Part shown: piece by piece, positions 18,902 through 26,782 of the stretch
Position numbering within the stretch: position 1 is the first letter of the stretch
How the letters are laid out: the number at the start of each line of letters is the position of its first letter
From: Pseudoalteromonas sp. S16_S37
Lineage (GTDB): Bacteria; Pseudomonadota; Gammaproteobacteria; Enterobacterales; Alteromonadaceae
Direction: 5' to 3'
NCBI RefSeq assembly: GCF_014694405.1
Contig: NZ_JAAUWV010000017.1
Coordinates: 17,522 to 81,521 of the forward strand
Length of the DNA: 64,000 nucleotides
The notes under the pieces: generated by a model
Seen by the model: the letters and a program-made list of their open reading frames with translations, nothing else
Told to the model about the DNA's origin: nothing
Database searches by the model: none
Translations under genes and position numbers: made by a program

Positions 18902-20338
18902 TTACAAAGCTAACCAAACCAATGCTGAACCCGGTTCTTCGCCACGAGTCCACCATTTAGCTTGGTAGTTTTTTCCTTTATGAGACACTTTATCGCCACC
19001 GACATAGGTTTTACTTTGGCTCCACGCAGGGTATTGCGACTGATCACTGTCTTTTACCGTTACAGACACTTGTGCTGTGGCGCTTAACTGTCCATCAGAG
19101 ACAGTTACAGTGATGCTGTATTGAGAATCTGCTGAAACTTCAGGAGCGGTGATTTCAATGGTTGCGCCAGAGCCAGTCCAAGACAACTCACTAGGCACTT
19201 GCCATTGATAAGTTAAATCTTGCTGCTCATCATCAAACGCATGGACATGTAAAGTAGCTTTTGACAACTCATCCATAACGAGTGGATCTGTTGGATGAAT
19301 TTTTGGCGGCGTATTATCTGGTGCAGCTTGAATAGTCAGGTTGTAAGTGTAATTTTCATTACTCACAAACACTTCGTTTGATAGCAAATTCTGCGGGTCA
19401 AAAACTATCTTGCTGTCAGTTTGTTTTACCCCGACTTGCATAACGCTGGCATGATCAAGGTTGAGCATTTGTGCAAGTTGTTCTGCCCAATTGCCATGAT
19501 TGAAGTCAGTTACCTTCAACGACGTACTCACCAACTCTTTACCAGTACCATCAAAGACACGAGCCCAAACTGTATCGCCAACTTGTGCTTGTTGACCTTG
19601 AGATACAAAATATCCTGCACTCGTCCAGTTAACAGGACCGGTATCACGCATTATGGTGATATCGCTGCAGTTGTAAAAACCTTCGCCTACTACGTCAATA
19701 CGCTGCCAACGAGTGTATAAAATGGCATCCCCAACTCTATTTTGAGGAATAGACACTTTCATTTCGTAAAAACGTTTACCATCAGGGTCTTTCACAAACT
19801 CCACATTGCCAAGTTCCGTAACAAGCTCTAAGTCTTCCCAGCGCAGTGTATCTGTTGCTCTGTTAAACTCTGGTTTTGTGATGTAAAACTTCCAAAAGCT
19901 TGGGTTGTGTGGCGTCGTTGCTCTAAAGCGTACCGCTACCTCACCATTGGCATTGGGTGTTATTTCTGTACTTTGCCAATGCGCCGAAGGCAAATTCATA
20001 CCGCGCTTTGCGTTATCTCCACCGGCACATAGCGAGCCATCTGGCACATTCGCTTCAACCGCTGCTTGGTCGTTATAGTTGCCGGTATTAACCGAAAACT
20101 CATGCTCTTGGATAAACTGCACATAACCTGATTCTAAAAATGCAGCTCTACATGCTTGGTTAGGAATATTTGAGCCATCTTCTGGCCACCAATAGCCACC
20201 TTGAGCCTCACAAATTGATTGACGTGCTTTAGGAAAGTCCATAAAACCGTGCGCACTCACATTAAAACTTAAGGTACTTAATAATGTTGTGCTAACCGTC
20301 GCCAATAATAATGGGGTTTTAACTAACATCTTGTTCAT
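18902..20338 (-). CDS. AA10 lytic polysaccharide monooxygenase (chitin-active, GbpA-like)
   Basis: 478 residues from ATG 20338 (AAGGAG, 8 nt spacing). A signal peptide ends at SA|HGFMDFPKARQ, leaving His30 as the mature N-terminal copper ligand. The second histidine is in NLPSAHWQS. The AA10 domain runs to about 205 and is followed by a GbpA_2-like domain (about 210-315), a PKD/Ig domain (about 325-410) and a C-terminal CBM5/12 (AKWWTRGEEPG). It oxidatively cleaves crystalline chitin and boosts the flanking chitinases. The CBM is nearly identical to that of chiA, which suggests recent duplication or gene conversion. Confidence 0.96.
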   Translation of the reverse strand: MNKMLVKTPLLLATVSTTLLSTLSFNVSAHGFMDFPKARQSICEAQGGYWWPEDGSNIPNQACRAAFLESGYVQFIQEHEFSVNTGNYNDQAAVEANVPDGSLCAGGDNAKRGMNLPSAHWQSTEITPNANGEVAVRFRATTPHNPSFWKFYITKPEFNRATDTLRWEDLELVTELGNVEFVKDPDGKRFYEMKVSIPQNRVGDAILYTRWQRIDVVGEGFYNCSDITIMRDTGPVNWTSAGYFVSQGQQAQVGDTVWARVFDGTGKELVSTSLKVTDFNHGNWAEQLAQMLNLDHASVMQVGVKQTDSKIVFDPQNLLSNEVFVSNENYTYNLTIQAAPDNTPPKIHPTDPLVMDELSKATLHVHAFDDEQQDLTYQWQVPSELSWTGSGATIEITAPEVSADSQYSITVTVSDGQLSATAQVSVTVKDSDQSQYPAWSQSKTYVGGDKVSHKGKNYQAKWWTRGEEPGSALVWLAL

Positions 20339-20356
20339 CGCTGTTTTCTCCTTAAG

Positions 20357-20376
20357 TGGGCAGCCAAGGCTGCCCA
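20357..20376. other. Intercistronic hairpin between chitinase and LPMO genes
   Basis: TGGGCAGCC AA GGCTGCCCA is a perfect 9-bp stem filling the 43-bp gap between two operon genes. On the minus strand it is preceded, not followed, by the T-like tract, so it is not a terminator of the chitinase gene. It may be an mRNA processing or stability element. Confidence 0.6.
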
Positions 20377-20381
20377 ATTTT

Positions 20382-23300
20382 TTACAGGCTACATACCTTT
20401 TGGTAATCACTGCTGCCCTCAGGCGCTTGGTTAGTCCACCACTTGGCTTTATAAATCGCTTGGCCTTGGCGTACTAAATCACCTCCCGACGCATGAGTAC
20501 CTCTTGGTAGCGTTGGATATACAACGATGTCTTCAATAGGTGTGCCTTCACATGTTTTCACAGGGTCCCCACCACCATCGCCTGGTTTTGCTTCAGGTAG
20601 TTTTGGATACTCAGACTTAAAGGCATACTGCTTACCATCCTTTTCTACTACAAAGTTAATTGGACCAGAGATAGGCATGTAGTACATTACCTGTGCATTG
20701 ACCGTTTCGCCCGGCGCAAATGACTTAGGTACACTTCCCCACTCATTCACGAGCGTGATTGAGAAGCGATGGAACTCGTTTTCAAACCCACCGATGTTAT
20801 TACCCGCTGCATTTGAGCCATTTGCATCCACCGCCATTTTCAATTTCTCTGTAGCATTCCAATTTGATTTGAAAATTGCAGAGGTCGAAACTGGCACATC
20901 AAACGAAATCTTTGCACCGGTTAAGTCAATCTCAGAATTATTCTTAAATGAGAAAGTTGGACTAATTGGATAGTTAGCATCTCCCAGAGGGAACCCTTTT
21001 GCTGTAAAGCTGACATCTACTGACTTTTCAGGCAGCTGGAAGTTAACATTCCCCTGATGCACATTATATTTAGAGCCATTTTGATTGAATTTGTTATAGG
21101 CAAGCGAAGTCAAACTTGAGCCCATAAAGTACTCGCCCTTCGCAGCATCATAGTCAAAATCCCCAGCAAGCTCCCAGAACATGATGCCACCTAGACCATT
21201 ATTAATGACATAATCTACTTTTTTTGCCATCGACTCTTCATCTTCAATTGAGATGAATACTTTTTTCTGGTCATTCCAAAGCCAAGGCGCAACAGCAACA
21301 GAATCATAATGACGTGTATAGGTACCTGTTAGTTGATCAGTTGGGTCGTTTTCTGGGTCAAGACCATAATCTGCAGCATAACTAGGCATTACCCCTTTTT
21401 GCAGGTTTTTAGCATGCCAAAGTGGGTTAGAACCAGCTGGTACTTCTAGACCTACATCATTTTTGTCATGCCATAAGTTGTCGATACCAATAGCACCATT
21501 ACCGCACTTATTCTTATCGCCTTTACCGGTTCCTGGAGGACAGCTAGTTTGGTCTGGGAATGCCGCTTGTCCCCAAAGACCATTTGTGCCACCTTGCACG
21601 TTTTGGAAACCACGGGTGTAGTAGGGAATACCAATGTTGATACGACCTGCTGAGACTGAACCCCTGAAATAGCGCACTGCCCAATCCGTATTCAAGTAGC
21701 CGATACCTTCAAATTCTTTGGTACCGTATACATTCCACTGCTTCAGCTCTGAATCTTGCCCCGTATCAAATAACGACGCGTTGTGGCCCACATGTGAGTT
21801 CCACGCACCGTGTAAGTCGTAAGACATGATGTTGACATAATCTAGATATTTTACCGCTTGGAATGTTTCCATACCACGTAGCAAGTAACCTGAAGATGGA
21901 GACGCAATAGTTAGCATATAGTGCTGACCGTCCGCTTCACCTGCTTTATCTAACTCTTCACGTAAACGTTTCATCAACACTTGGTAAGACGCATTTAACC
22001 CTGCGCGACGTGCATTTGAAATTGGGAAGTCATCAGGGTGACCCGAATCATCCATTGAAGAAGGATATTCGTAGTCGATGTCTACGCCATCAAAACCATA
22101 TTTTTTGATAAATTCAACGGCGCTTTTTGCAAATGCATCAATACCAGCATGGTTAACTGAGCCATCGGCATTGGTCGTCATAGTGTAAAAACCACCGCTT
22201 TTAACACGTGTGCCATCAGAGCCAAAGTAACCACCAGTTTCGGCCCAACCGCCTACGGAGATCAGCGTTTTAACATCTGGGTATTGCTTTTTGTATTTGT
22301 TAAGTAAGTTAAAGTGACCTTTGTAAGGCAGGCTTGGATCTAGCTCTGCACCTGCAACACCAGGCCATTCCATGTTAGTGGCCGGGTTACCCGCAGCATT
22401 GGGATCGCCAATCGATACTTTGTTATTTGCATCAACATGGGCAAACGCATAATTGATGTGTGTGATCTTATCCCACGGAATGTCCTTAACCAGATAGCTT
22501 GGCTGACCATTCGCGCCGTTTCTCCAGCTTGTAAAGTAGCCAATCACACGACGAGGATGATCAGGGCCCATAAGTTCACGACCATTTTGGTCATAGATAG
22601 TACAGTAAGGCGTATTCACGCCAGGTGTTTGATATAGCCCTTCAGGTCTACATGCATCTGCATCTGCACCTGGGTCAATAACATTCACTGATTTACTGAG
22701 CTGGCCTGTTGCGCCTTCATTGTCGGTTACTGTAAGCGTGAACGTAACTTGACCAAGCTCAGTTGCTTGCCATGTATGCTCCGTTGCACTGCCATTTGTG
22801 GCAACAACTTCAGTACCGTTGACGGCAAAGCTCAGTTTACTCACTGAACCATCTTCATCCGTACCAGACAACGCAAATTTAACACTTGAACCAATCACAA
22901 GCTCAGGCGGCATGTTCACAATATCAAGTACAGCAACAGGAGCTTTGTTTACTGGTGTATCAGTTTTAACGATAACTTGATGACTCAGCATGCTTGATAC
23001 GGCGCCTTCATTATCGGTCGCCTTTACAGAGATGGTATGTGTACCTTCAACAGCCTGCCAAGTCGCTTCAAAATTATCGTTTGTTCCTGACGTGTCCGTT
23101 AAGATCAGCGAACCATTTACGTAAAAGTCAACCTTAGCCACACTACCATCTTCATCAGTTGCATTAGCAACAATGGCAACGCTGTCATTTACTTTAAATT
23201 CAGAGCCATCTAGTGGATTCAACTGGTTGATTTTAGGATCTTTATTTATGACAACGCTGTCACAAGCACCCAAATTTAACCACTCTTGCCATGGTCCAGA

Positions 23301-23504
23301 ATGCGTCTCAGGCTCTGTTCTGTTCCACCATTTTGCTTTGTACGCAACGTTATTTTGCTGGACAACAGTATCTGCTGTTGACGTCATACCTGCATTCCAT
23401 TCAGGAACACCCGTACAGTCGTACGCATACGACTGCGCCCCCATTAACCCCAAAGTTAAGGCGCTCAACTTGAGCGCCGACTTGAGTATTTTTTGTGAAC
23501 TCAT
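20382..23504 (-). CDS. Multidomain GH18 chitinase with two chitin-binding modules
   Basis: 1040 residues from ATG 23504 (GGTTGGAG box). Order: signal peptide (ending AQSYA); N-terminal CBM5/12 with YKAKWWNRTEPE (about 30-85); two Ig/PKD-like domains (about 95-185 and 190-280) each with the motif DEDGSV; a GH18 barrel (about 315-805) with SVGGWAETGG and catalytic FDGVDIDYEYP (acid Glu479); a C-terminal chitinase C-type beta domain (about 835-980); and a last CBM5/12 (YKAKWWTNQAPEG). It is secreted and is the first gene of the chitin operon. It differs from ChiA in lacking the ChiA_N domain, which fits complementary action from opposite chain ends, although direction cannot be read here. Confidence 0.94.
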   Translation of the reverse strand: MSSQKILKSALKLSALTLGLMGAQSYAYDCTGVPEWNAGMTSTADTVVQQNNVAYKAKWWNRTEPETHSGPWQEWLNLGACDSVVINKDPKINQLNPLDGSEFKVNDSVAIVANATDEDGSVAKVDFYVNGSLILTDTSGTNDNFEATWQAVEGTHTISVKATDNEGAVSSMLSHQVIVKTDTPVNKAPVAVLDIVNMPPELVIGSSVKFALSGTDEDGSVSKLSFAVNGTEVVATNGSATEHTWQATELGQVTFTLTVTDNEGATGQLSKSVNVIDPGADADACRPEGLYQTPGVNTPYCTIYDQNGRELMGPDHPRRVIGYFTSWRNGANGQPSYLVKDIPWDKITHINYAFAHVDANNKVSIGDPNAAGNPATNMEWPGVAGAELDPSLPYKGHFNLLNKYKKQYPDVKTLISVGGWAETGGYFGSDGTRVKSGGFYTMTTNADGSVNHAGIDAFAKSAVEFIKKYGFDGVDIDYEYPSSMDDSGHPDDFPISNARRAGLNASYQVLMKRLREELDKAGEADGQHYMLTIASPSSGYLLRGMETFQAVKYLDYVNIMSYDLHGAWNSHVGHNASLFDTGQDSELKQWNVYGTKEFEGIGYLNTDWAVRYFRGSVSAGRINIGIPYYTRGFQNVQGGTNGLWGQAAFPDQTSCPPGTGKGDKNKCGNGAIGIDNLWHDKNDVGLEVPAGSNPLWHAKNLQKGVMPSYAADYGLDPENDPTDQLTGTYTRHYDSVAVAPWLWNDQKKVFISIEDEESMAKKVDYVINNGLGGIMFWELAGDFDYDAAKGEYFMGSSLTSLAYNKFNQNGSKYNVHQGNVNFQLPEKSVDVSFTAKGFPLGDANYPISPTFSFKNNSEIDLTGAKISFDVPVSTSAIFKSNWNATEKLKMAVDANGSNAAGNNIGGFENEFHRFSITLVNEWGSVPKSFAPGETVNAQVMYYMPISGPINFVVEKDGKQYAFKSEYPKLPEAKPGDGGGDPVKTCEGTPIEDIVVYPTLPRGTHASGGDLVRQGQAIYKAKWWTNQAPEGSSDYQKVCSL

Positions 23505-23519
23505 GATTATCTCCAACCT

Positions 23520-23529
23520 TTACATGTAA
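23520..23529. promoter_or_regulatory. TTACATGTAA palindrome in chitinase leader
   Basis: A 10-bp perfect palindrome 16 bp upstream of the chitinase ATG, touching the ribosome site region. A similar TTACATGT with the same neighbouring CAACCTT lies in front of chiA (18795-18808), so the two chitinase leaders share an element. Confidence 0.4.
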
Positions 23530-23697
23530 CTTTTGTTTAACAAATTAACATTAAAGCTAACACATAAATAAAGGCCGTCAATCACGTTTTGTTCAGTTTT
23601 CAACCTAAGCTGAGGTTATGAGCCCATAAAATTAGTAATATTTTCGTATAAAATTATTTATATGCCTAGTTCTTATTCATCCCGTTCTTTTCAGTAA

Positions 23698-23720
23698 TTA
23701 CATGAACTGAATTCATGTAA
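23698..23720. promoter_or_regulatory. Perfect 9-5-9 dyad, candidate operator of the chitin operon
   Basis: TTACATGAA CTGAA TTCATGTAA, about 195 bp upstream of the chitinase start. It shares the TTACATG half-site with the palindrome at 23520. The size and symmetry fit a dimeric transcription factor. Confidence 0.45.
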
Positions 23721-23902
23721 CCGCTAACAAAAAATATAAAATAGTTTCTAAAAACATACAGTTGTGACATTAATTTGTCATATAGATAAATTTAATTTTT
23801 AGCTGGCAGTAAAAAAACTAATCGAAAATCGGTGGATTTTAGATATTCCAAAAAAGAATAAGACAGCAATTTTTGCTATAAATAATTATAGATTTTTATA
23901 AC

Positions 23903-23918
23903 TTTACGTTAACGTAAA
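23903..23918. promoter_or_regulatory. 16-bp perfect palindrome TTTACGTTAACGTAAA
   Basis: Followed at once by an overlapping ACGTAAACGTT repeat (23912-23922). The sequence resembles LacI-family operators by eye, but no such regulator is in the window. Confidence 0.4.
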
Positions 23919-24039
23919 CGTTATATGAAAAGCGTTTTTATAGATTTTTTGATTATTAAAAATACAAGACCATGTAAGTTTGGATATAAAACGGTTACAG
24001 CCTGTTACAAACAGCATGACAATTATATTGGAGTTGCGA

Positions 24040-24147
24040 ATGCAAAACGTCGCTAAAAGTTACAAATCAGGCAAGCTTAAAATTGGTAGTTCACAGGTTA
24101 TTTTACTGCCAATGCCAAGTGAGCTTTCAATTAAAACTCGCCCTTGA
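24040..24147 (+). other. Short frame resembling the start of an ABC ATPase, probably a remnant
   Basis: ATG at 24040 with TTGGAG 6 nt upstream encodes MQNVAKSYKSGKL, which looks like the opening of a MacB-type ABC transporter ATPase. After about 13 residues it runs antisense into the end of the histidine kinase gene and stops at residue 35. It could be a truncated 5' end left by a deletion or pure chance. Confidence 0.25.
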
Positions 24148-25019
24148 TGCTCCTGTATAATTGAATACACAATAGACATCCCCATACCAGTTCCCTGCCC
24201 AACAGGTTTAGTCGTATAAAAGGGATCAAATATATGCTTTTTTGTCTCTTCATTCATTCCACAGCCATTATCTGAGACGCTCAAGTAGATAAACTTTTGT
24301 TTACTATAAAGTTCTACAATGATTTCCGCTTGTTGCGGCTGTTCATCGCAGGCCTGCTTTGCATTCATGAGCAAGTTAACAATCACTTGGTTTAAGGTAG
24401 CCAAATTACAATAGCTCAAAGGAATAGGTTGGACGTGACAAATTAAGTGGTTGTTTTTTAATTGATTATGCAGTAGCTTCAGTGCGCTATCTAACGCTTG
24501 AGAAATATCACTCATAGCCAACAAGTTGTTCTTTGGTCGGGCAAAACTCAAGAGGTTTTTTACAATTGCACCTATCCTTCGCAACCCTTCTTGCGCATCG
24601 TCCAAAAGCTCATCCATATCGGTAATTAAAAAACTAAATGTTTGTTGCTTGTTTAATCTTTTCAGTGCAGTCAAAGCATCTTCGCTGGTAATTTTTCCTG
24701 CTATATAATCGTTGCTAATACACAACAGTTCATTAAGTACAGGCTTTATATAGTTAAGACTTTCTAAGTTGCTCATCGCATAGGCAAGCGGGTTATTGAT
24801 CTCATGCGCAACGCCTGCCGACAACGTTCCCAATGTGGCCATTTTTTCAGCCTGCATTAACACTGCTTGTTGGCTTTGCAATTGCTGTACTTTTTCTTCC
24901 AGCGCTTGATTGGATTCATAAAGCGCTCTGGTTTTTTCTTCTAACAACTGCTCCAGTTCATCGCGCGCTTGCCTTTCACGAAGAAATGCTTGGTAATAAT
25001 CCTCAGGTGCGTTAGACAT
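24060..25019 (-). CDS. Cytoplasmic histidine kinase partner of H-NOX (HnoK-like)
   Basis: 319 residues with no membrane segment. An N-terminal coiled coil (about 15-60) leads to the H-box ATLGTLSAGVAHEINNPL with phospho-acceptor His72, then the ATPase domain with N box NQVIVNLLMNA, G1 DNGCGM, F box FDPFYTTKP and G2 GTGMGMS. There is no sensor domain of its own. Its ATG directly follows the H-NOX stop codon, and its ribosome site (GGAGGGAG) lies inside the H-NOX gene, so the two are translationally coupled. By analogy with Shewanella and Pseudoalteromonas H-NOX/HK pairs, NO-bound H-NOX should inhibit its autophosphorylation. Likely targets are the two neighbouring REC proteins. Confidence 0.9.
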   Translation of the reverse strand: MSNAPEDYYQAFLRERQARDELEQLLEEKTRALYESNQALEEKVQQLQSQQAVLMQAEKMATLGTLSAGVAHEINNPLAYAMSNLESLNYIKPVLNELLCISNDYIAGKITSEDALTALKRLNKQQTFSFLITDMDELLDDAQEGLRRIGAIVKNLLSFARPKNNLLAMSDISQALDSALKLLHNQLKNNHLICHVQPIPLSYCNLATLNQVIVNLLMNAKQACDEQPQQAEIIVELYSKQKFIYLSVSDNGCGMNEETKKHIFDPFYTTKPVGQGTGMGMSIVYSIIQEHQGRVLIESSLGIGSKITCELPILSLPDL

Positions 25020-25565
25020 TTATCTCCCTCCAAATGTGAGTAGCAAGTGGCATTGCTCAAAACCGTCGTGCATACATTGCATATGCTCTATTTCAGCATG
25101 CACGCCATAATGAGCCCCTGCGCCATAGATCAATCCTTCAGCGCAAAAGCACAGTTTTCGGCTAGAACTGTAGTGCATTAAAATACGCCCATCTTCAAGC
25201 AATTCGCTACTAATAGTTGGTAGATTAGGCTCATGATAGAGCTTAGAAACTTCTGTATGTATCACAGAATCGATACCGAGTATCAGCGACTGAAAGTCGC
25301 TAAACTGCTGCAAAATCCCCGCATGTTTTTCGGTTAAATAGCCAAATAAATATTCACCAAATATTCGCAATATATCTTTTAGTGGTTTATCTAAAATTTC
25401 GGCCACTTCGTTGGCTAAAGCAAACAGCTCTTCATCGGGATAACTTTGAGCACTGATATACACTCTATTCTTCGGTGCGTGTTTATCCAATAAGGCTTCC
25501 CATGCCGCCATTCCTTGATTTTTTATCACTAACTCTTCAAGCCCTCTAAAAACAACACCTTTCAT
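25020..25565 (-). CDS. H-NOX heme nitric oxide sensor
   Basis: 181 residues, the standard length of stand-alone bacterial H-NOX (HNOB). The proximal heme ligand is His103 in VIHTEVSKLY, the conserved Pro is in EPNLP (about 116), and the propionate-binding YxSxR motif is HYSSSR (Tyr132, Ser134, Arg136). It starts MKGVVFRGLEELV, a typical family start. It binds heme and senses NO in the cytoplasm. It lies 17 nt after the REC-HDOD gene and abuts the kinase gene, forming a three-gene operon. Confidence 0.95.
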   Translation of the reverse strand: MKGVVFRGLEELVIKNQGMAAWEALLDKHAPKNRVYISAQSYPDEELFALANEVAEILDKPLKDILRIFGEYLFGYLTEKHAGILQQFSDFQSLILGIDSVIHTEVSKLYHEPNLPTISSELLEDGRILMHYSSSRKLCFCAEGLIYGAGAHYGVHAEIEHMQCMHDGFEQCHLLLTFGGR

Positions 25566-25582
25566 AATCTCTCTCTTTTGCG

Positions 25583-26695
25583 TTAAAAGTTGCTATACCA
25601 TTGCTTTACATTATTATATTCGTCGCATGCGTATAATATTGAAGTCAACTCTGGCGAAATATCAAATGCCTTCTTAAGCGTTAGCTGTTCAACTAGAGCA
25701 TGGATCACGACAATAGAAATAACCGGCTCGACAGGGATCTGCTCGACCAATTGGGCTCTAACAAGCTCTTGCTCATATCCCCATAACGCGAGTAGATAGG
25801 CGCCGATATCGTAGCAAGACACTTTGCTACATGAGCGCTCGTTGCCAAGTACACTCTCTTTTGTGAGTACACCGATTGCACTGAGCAAACAGCACGCAAA
25901 TACGTTTTGCTGCTGATGCAAGTCTTGGCCTAAACAACGACTCAACGACTGCCCCATAACTGCTTTGGTAAAAGCAGCATCCATAATTGCTTCTATTTGC
26001 GATTGCTTTACCTGATTGATAAACATATTTGAAATTTCATAGCAAGTTACCACGGCAGTAAATGCGGTCAGTCCAATACGGGTGATAGCCTCTTTGACAT
26101 CTTGCGTGCTACTTTGAAAGCCCATAAATGCAGAGTTTGCGATTTGTAAAAGCTTACTGACCAATATTGGGTCATGGTTAACCATCTGTGCTAGTTCACC
26201 GACATTGGCAGAGCCCTCATTGAGTAACTCCAGGAGCTCTGATACATTTGAATTTAAACATGGCAAACCGGAAAGTTGCCCTAGTTTGACTCGAATTGTC
26301 TCGTTTAGTGGCAAGCTTTTTAAGGTTAGAGCGCTATCAACTACTTTAGACAAATGTGTACGTGTAAACGGTTTAGCTAGGTGGAAGTGAATTGTGTTAT
26401 CAATTTGCCATTTGCATTCTTGCTGCAAGCTATCGCTAAACAAACATCTAATTGCACGGGGACATATCATTCGAGCCGCTATTAAAACATCGTGCCCAAA
26501 AGCACCATGCAAGTGCTCCTCACAAAACAGAATATCAGGCTCACCTTGCTCTGAGACGCAAGTCTCAAAATCTTCTGGGTTTTCAAGACAAACAATGACG
26601 GTATTCTCATAAAAACGACTCAATGAACGTGATAATGCGCGTAGCAAAAGCTCATCATCATCTACTAGCAGTATATTGAGTACTTGTTCACCCAT
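25583..26695 (-). CDS. REC-HDOD response regulator with Glu in place of the phospho-acceptor Asp
   Basis: 370 residues. The receiver domain (about 5-125) keeps the acidic pair (LLVDDDELLL) and the Lys of LAKPF (Lys108), but the beta-3 site reads PDILFCEEHL, placing Glu59 where Asp is phosphorylated. The HDOD domain follows (about 135-340) with LSGLPCLNSNVSELLELL and LLQIANSAFMG. HDOD domains are non-catalytic HD relatives found in signalling. It is the first gene of the H-NOX operon, so it should report on or scaffold NO signalling; a phosphorylated output is unlikely unless Glu mimics it. It is divergent from the REC/HD-GYP gene over 87 bp. Confidence 0.88.
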   Translation of the reverse strand: MGEQVLNILLVDDDELLLRALSRSLSRFYENTVIVCLENPEDFETCVSEQGEPDILFCEEHLHGAFGHDVLIAARMICPRAIRCLFSDSLQQECKWQIDNTIHFHLAKPFTRTHLSKVVDSALTLKSLPLNETIRVKLGQLSGLPCLNSNVSELLELLNEGSANVGELAQMVNHDPILVSKLLQIANSAFMGFQSSTQDVKEAITRIGLTAFTAVVTCYEISNMFINQVKQSQIEAIMDAAFTKAVMGQSLSRCLGQDLHQQQNVFACCLLSAIGVLTKESVLGNERSCSKVSCYDIGAYLLALWGYEQELVRAQLVEQIPVEPVISIVVIHALVEQLTLKKAFDISPELTSILYACDEYNNVKQWYSNF

Positions 26696-26782
26696 TCAGT
26701 TTAACCATCTGACAAAGTTGTATATATAGACAGCTTAGTCTAAATTTATTCATATACACATTTTTGTAATGCACTGTTTTTT

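Larger units (their letters stand above)
23505..24059. other. Long promoter region of the chitin operon
   Basis: 555 bp of AT-rich DNA between the histidine kinase gene and the first chitinase gene, both on the minus strand. It contains three dyads: TTACATGTAA (23520-23529), TTACATGAA-N5-TTCATGTAA (23698-23720) and TTTACGTTAACGTAAA (23903-23918). No full gene was seen. On the plus strand a short frame begins at 24040. Confidence 0.6.
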
